A stretch of DNA of 64,000 nucleotides. Origin: Temnopleurus reevesii (taxonomy: Eukaryota > Echinodermata > Echinoidea > Temnopleuroida > Temnopleuridae). The notes beneath the pieces were generated by a model. The model was not told the DNA's origin. It searched no databases and saw nothing but the letters and a program-made list of their open reading frames with translations. Position numbers and translations under genes: made by a program. The first letter of the stretch is position 1; every line of letters starts with the position of its first letter. Location of the stretch: NCBI GenBank assembly GCA_036244855.1, contig BQKZ01000250.1, positions 79,020-143,019 on the forward strand. Direction: 5' to 3'. Below are positions 59,826-64,000 of this stretch, piece after piece.

Positions 59826-61220
59826 TAGAACAGATGCCTACATCGCTTTCAAATGATCATCATCTCTCCTGACTTGCTTTCAACCCTCATCCTGAATCCG
59901 TCTTAAATTGTGAGGGGGAGCGATAAGTGATCATTCCTTCAAGCGACTTCACACAATTTCGAGTTGCCCTCAGGAAAGTAATCAAGCGTTTATTGAATAT
60001 ACCCCACTCCGATAGATGTTCCATCAACTTTAAATTGTTTTCTAAGGAGCGCTAAATTGCCACTGAATTAGAAATAGATTTGTCTCTAGCCTCAAACATA
60101 GGGTGAAATGATCATTGATGTAATGGAACGCAGCCAGTGGCCAATTTGACAAACTGATTTAACTCAATTGGCAACCTTTCTGAATAAGTGTCCTGTGAAT
60201 GTCGAAGGTGTATAACACTCCAACACCCTTCTTTGGACGTGGGTAGACCTAATAGGTTTTTATTTGTTTCAGGTGCTGATCAATTTTACCTTATAAAGAA
60301 AGTTTGATGGTGAACTTTGATGAAAAGTTTGCCAAGTTTGTTGATCAGAACATCTGGGAATGAGCAAGCTCGTCCTTGGTCATTTTTCATTGTATGTGTG
60401 AGGAGAAGTTAGTTTGGAGGAAGACAAGGTTCTTTCCAACATGTTTAGGAATGGAAATATGAAAAGGGTTGTCATCATTATCTCAAATTAAATGCATACT
60501 CTATAATTAAAAGATGTTCTTGACAAGTCAAAAGCTTGCCTGACGCTTGACAGACATGGCAACAAGTGATGAATGCAAACTGGATTCCAAGTATGATAGT
60601 TCAATTGTTGTAGATATAAGAAATACCACTTCCACACGTTCGTTTGCAAGAAACGTGCATAAATTTAAATCTATTAGAAAAGCAGTCTATGAGCTCACGA
60701 TCTCTGATCTGGGTTAAATAAGTATTTTTTTCATACCAAATGACAAATGTGTAGCTAATTTTTAAAAATCCAACCAATTCACACTATTCAGACCGAGCTG
60801 AGGATTTTGGCTCAGGCTTATTTTTGCATAGCCATGATGCATGACCATATGTTTTCTTCTGGTCAGGCTTATTCTATCTACTACTGCATGAGGTGTATTT
60901 TCATGCATATTAAGGAATAGTTGGTATCTCTGATATGATGTCTGACAGTGATCTATCCAATCCAGTTCAACTTTCCCATGTGTGCAATGGGATCATATAG
61001 ATCAGATGGGATCAATGTTGATCCAGTTAGATCTAGACTGATTCTGCATTGGTGGGGGTTGAAAAGGGGCGCATGCAGCTTGTGAGATGGTTAACTGCCG
61101 AGTTCTGTAGCTAGCATTTGTTTTGAACAGGCAACACCTTGTTCCAGAAGACAATGTCTTAATATAATCACTGCATGGGGTGTTACCCCCCCCCCTCTCC
61201 CCCACCCCCGTCATTTATGA
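59826..61220. other. Nothing recognised
   Basis: AT-rich sequence; a C run at 61190-61205 next to the SINE. Confidence 0.4.
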
Positions 61221-61530
61221 GCACTTGGATCTCCCCTCATTGGGCATTGGTCATTTCAACCAGAGGGCCACGGTTCAAGTCCCACCCATGACGTTAATTT
61301 CCTTCAGCAAGAAATTCATCCACATTGTGCTGCACTCAACCCAGGTGAGGTGAGTGGGTACCTGGTAGGAATATTTATTCCTTGAAATGCCATGTGTGCT
61401 GCTGGACGCCGGGCTAAAGCCATGATAATAATAATGCAAAGTGCCTTGAGCACTCCACAGAGTGGATAAGTGTGCAATATAAATTGCATCTATTATTATT
61501 ATTATTATTATTATTATTATCATAATAACT
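61221..61530 (+). repeat. tRNA-derived SINE, best-preserved copy, (ATT)n tail
   Basis: Contains a good RNA polymerase III B box, GGTTCAAGTCC at 61272-61282, then TTTCCTTCAGCAAGAAATTC, CATTGTGCTGCACTCAACCC, CCAGGTGAGGTGAGTGGGTA, GCTGGACGCCGGGCTAAAGC, CTTGAGCACTCCACAGAGTG and a tail of about ten ATT units (61490-61520). The A box is not clear, so the 5' end may be truncated. Related fragments occur at 1864, 13665, 39935 and, inverted, 46108. Confidence 0.82.
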
Positions 61531-62570
61531 CTAGTCTATGCAGTACGCTCTCCCATGTGTAAAGTTTGAATATATTAATGCAGATCAAGTGAGATCATGC
61601 TAGATTTGAAATGAACCCATTTGGCCTATTATGACTAAAGTCCTTGATTTGCACTTTGTAACAAGGCTGTGCTCAATGAAAAAAAAGCATTGATATTAAA
61701 ATTGCTTTAATATTCCAATTTAGAGATTAAGTGCCGTAATAATTTCTGTCTCTCTCTTTCACCATCTATCTATCTATCTATCTTTCAATTCATCCCTCTT
61801 GTATATTTCTGTGAGCCCTCTTTTATTTTTTGTAATAATTGATGAAATTTGGAATATCTTTCAGAAAACGTGTTATATCATACAATAAATCAATCAATGA
61901 ATCGTATGATTTATGATCTATTTCCCCAGTTGCAAGAGCAAAGTGAAATGTTGACTGCCTGTAATGATAAAAATGTAACAACAACAGCAACAACAACATT
62001 ATTAACTTAAAGATACATGTAGGCAATACATTTCCATACAGAAAGTTACAAAATATGATATTTCCAACATCATAATAAAATACATTCAATTTCATGCCTC
62101 TACAATTGTATTGTACATCATACAGTGAGTTTTGTATTTTCATTTTTAATCTAGGTCCAAACAAATGTTCTCCATCACATCAGCAAATTTTTTTTCAAGT
62201 CCCCCCCCCAAACGATACACCCCCTCCCAATAACCGAAACCCATAACAACTTCAAATAAACCTTATCCCCAGCTGGTCCAGGACTTCACAGGCTTACGAC
62301 CAGGTTGTTTTGATTTGAAGTGAATTCACATCAATATGATTTTATGAGGTCGGTCAGGATTTGAAGAAAGTAACTGGTGTTTCACTATCCTGGTTTTCCT
62401 TGGTCTTTAATAGGTTTGAGGCCCGATCAGCCCATTCGGGATTTATCTCGAGATTCAATAGCCTTTTTTTTTTTTTTTACTACCCTACGTCAGAAATATT
62501 GAGCTGGAGTTATTTGCTGCTCTTCACAATTTTTAGCATGTGATATATAAACCCTGTTTTCATTGGTGCT
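61531..62570. other. Nothing recognised apart from a (CTAT)n tract at 61766-61783
   Basis: AT-rich; a C run near 62202 and a T run near 62465. Confidence 0.4.
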
Positions 62571-62709
62571 ACACCAAGATAAGAAGGACCTTAAGAACGA
62601 TGGGTATCAGTTCTCGGTGCAATGATTGATAATCTTAGGCGTATTCAGCATAAGAATTGATACCAGTCGTTCTGAAAGTTGTTCTTAATGTTTTCGTATC
62701 TTGGTGAAA
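62571..62709. repeat. 139-bp imperfect hairpin element
   Basis: ACACCAAGATAAGAAGGACC, TTAAGAACGA and GGTATCAGTTCT are mirrored by GAATTGATACC, TCGTTCT, TTGTTCTTAATGTTTTCGTA and TCTTGGTG. Confidence 0.75.
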
Positions 62710-62817
62710 CGCCGCCCAGATGCACAGTAATTAGAATAGTCCTATCCTCGAGATAACCAAATCCTGCTTTATTATCTCATGTTACTTTGTTGTGAAAATC
62801 ATCCCAGTGCAAGAATA

Positions 62818-63055
62818 CCAGAGCTGGGTTTGCAATTTGCAAAGCAGTGAAATAATTCTTGAATTAGCTCACTGTTTGCTGAAAAAAGTTTATAGTTTAC
62901 ATAGATCAGAATTATTTCTATAAGGCAAAATTAGCTCAATGCCAGAAAGCCAGAGCTGGGTTTGCAATTTGCAAAGCAGTGAAGCAATTTTGAATTAGCT
63001 CACTATTTTCTGAAAAAAGTTTATAGGTTACCTAGATCAGAATTAGTTTGCTAAT
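62818..63055. repeat. 131-bp tandem duplication
   Basis: CCAGAGCTGGGTTTGCAATT and TGCAAAGCAGTGAA recur 131 bases apart (62819 and 62950), followed in both by TTGAATTAGCTCACT, TGAAAAAAGTTTATAG and TAGATCAGAATTA. Confidence 0.92.
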
Positions 63056-64000
63056 TCAAACACATCGGATAGTGCAAACAGGGCTCTACAGAAACCACAG
63101 CGTTTAATGATTGGAGCCCTACTGATTTAAGGGACAGGTGGCGAGGATCAGAATCCAAACTGAAATATAACTTGCTATGGTTGCAATTTCCGTCCTCCAT
63201 CATCTTCTGGTTATAATAAAAGGTATATTGGTCCCATGGCTCTCGTTTTCAACACATGTTTTTTATTTCCTTCTACATATGCTTCTCACTGTTTCAGTGT
63301 CTGTGATGTAAAGTTTTTATATTCAAACATTGGCAGTGAAAGAAATATGGATTTGTGGAGTTCAATTTGATGTCTGCAAGTTATGGAAGTTTCGTGGGGC
63401 CAGTCTGTCTGGGCAGTTGGCTTCGGCCTTGAGATGTTGGAGAGAACTTGGACCTTGTATACTGCCTTCTTTGATATTTTTTTCTGCAGGATTAAAGAGA
63501 GATTTTGACTTTTTGTGTTTTCCCATAGCTGAGTTCATTGTAAAGTTCATTAATATAAAATTGCAACAAATACAATATAATTTGGGAGGGTTATAGATAC
63601 CATTTAATGTGATTAAGTTTAGCAGTAATCAGGACAAACATATATACATGCACATCAAATTTTAATAGGATTTAATCTTGCCAAAAGCTACACAGTGTGG
63701 AGATTTTTATTGGGTTTTGAAACATGAATCATCTGGATTAGACAATGGTTTGATGGCTATTCAGACAGAAGTACTCTTGTCCTTGTTTGATGCAATATTA
63801 TGTATCCCCGATTGGACTGTCAAAGGGGCATCATTCACCCCCCCCCCCAAAAAAAAAAAAAAAAAAAAAAAAATCACTAATATTTTTACCACTAAATAGA
63901 ATATTCTTCCGGAAAATGTTTCATTGTAGAGAACATTGCATTTCAAGTGAACTGAATATGTGCAACTATTTTACAAATGGACAGAAGCACAGGGGGTAGG
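63056..64000. other. Nothing recognised; C10A23 homopolymer junction at 63839-63871
   Basis: A run of C directly followed by a long run of A. Otherwise AT-rich without conserved frames. Confidence 0.45.

Larger units (their letters stand above)
49667..64000 (+). other. Sequence downstream of the last recognised GALNT exon
   Basis: Expected to begin as an intron of the GALNT2-like gene because the catalytic domain is incomplete at 49666. Apart from the repeats listed separately no exon was recognised. The gene either continues beyond the window or its remaining exons were missed. Confidence 0.5.

Noticed and set aside
61272..61282. tRNA gene suggested by a good B box
   Set aside because: No A box, no cloverleaf and no acceptor stem; the surrounding sequence is a SINE.

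Overview
This is a eukaryotic genomic window, most likely from a marine invertebrate and probably an echinoderm such as a sea urchin. The evidence is AT-rich DNA with long introns and GT/AG splice sites, a vertebrate-like but divergent GalNAc-transferase, many short inverted-repeat elements, a tRNA-derived SINE with an (ATT)n tail, and frequent TACATGTA palindromes. The species cannot be fixed from the sequence alone. No operons, CRISPR arrays, rRNA or intact tRNA genes were seen.

The only cellular gene I can support is the middle part of a polypeptide N-acetylgalactosaminyltransferase (GALNT2-like, plus strand). Its exons lie at 23249-23409, 42340-42441 (repeated identically at 44287-44388), 45687-45754, 47408-47473 and 49545-49666. 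All junctions keep a consistent reading phase. Together they encode the end of the stem region and the first half of the GT-A catalytic domain, through the DxH metal-binding motif. The membrane-anchor exon(s), the second half of the catalytic domain and the ricin-like lectin domain were not found. The first intron is very large (about 19 kb as assembled), and the sequence from 49667 to the end reads as intron or intergenic DNA.

The segment 40776-42721 is followed by one N and then repeated base for base at 42723-44668, including its homopolymer runs. This looks like an unmerged contig overlap rather than biology, and it creates a false second copy of a GALNT exon.

The rest is mobile-element and repeat landscape. 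From left to right: a 131-bp tandem repeat (1-412), a SINE (1864-2015), a 39-base G run, a ~200-bp tandem repeat (4849-5310), a TCA/ATC microsatellite (6700-6956), paired palindromes (7532-7751), a 5'-truncated non-LTR retrotransposon with an RNase H domain on the minus strand (9115-10690), a second non-LTR remnant (11645-12040), two tandem arrays (14300-15300, 18350-19262), a hairpin with perfect 39-bp arms (16695-16866), a CAG-ended element with a 6-bp target duplication (21621-22037), several inverted-repeat MITEs, a pyrimidine tract of nearly 1 kb (37330-38285), four copies of a 176-bp element, three TTAA-flanked elements of 510-599 bp, and a 645-bp element with 42-bp perfect inverted repeats, a TTA target duplication and many GACGCACC motifs. 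No autonomous transposase gene is visible, so these DNA elements look non-autonomous.
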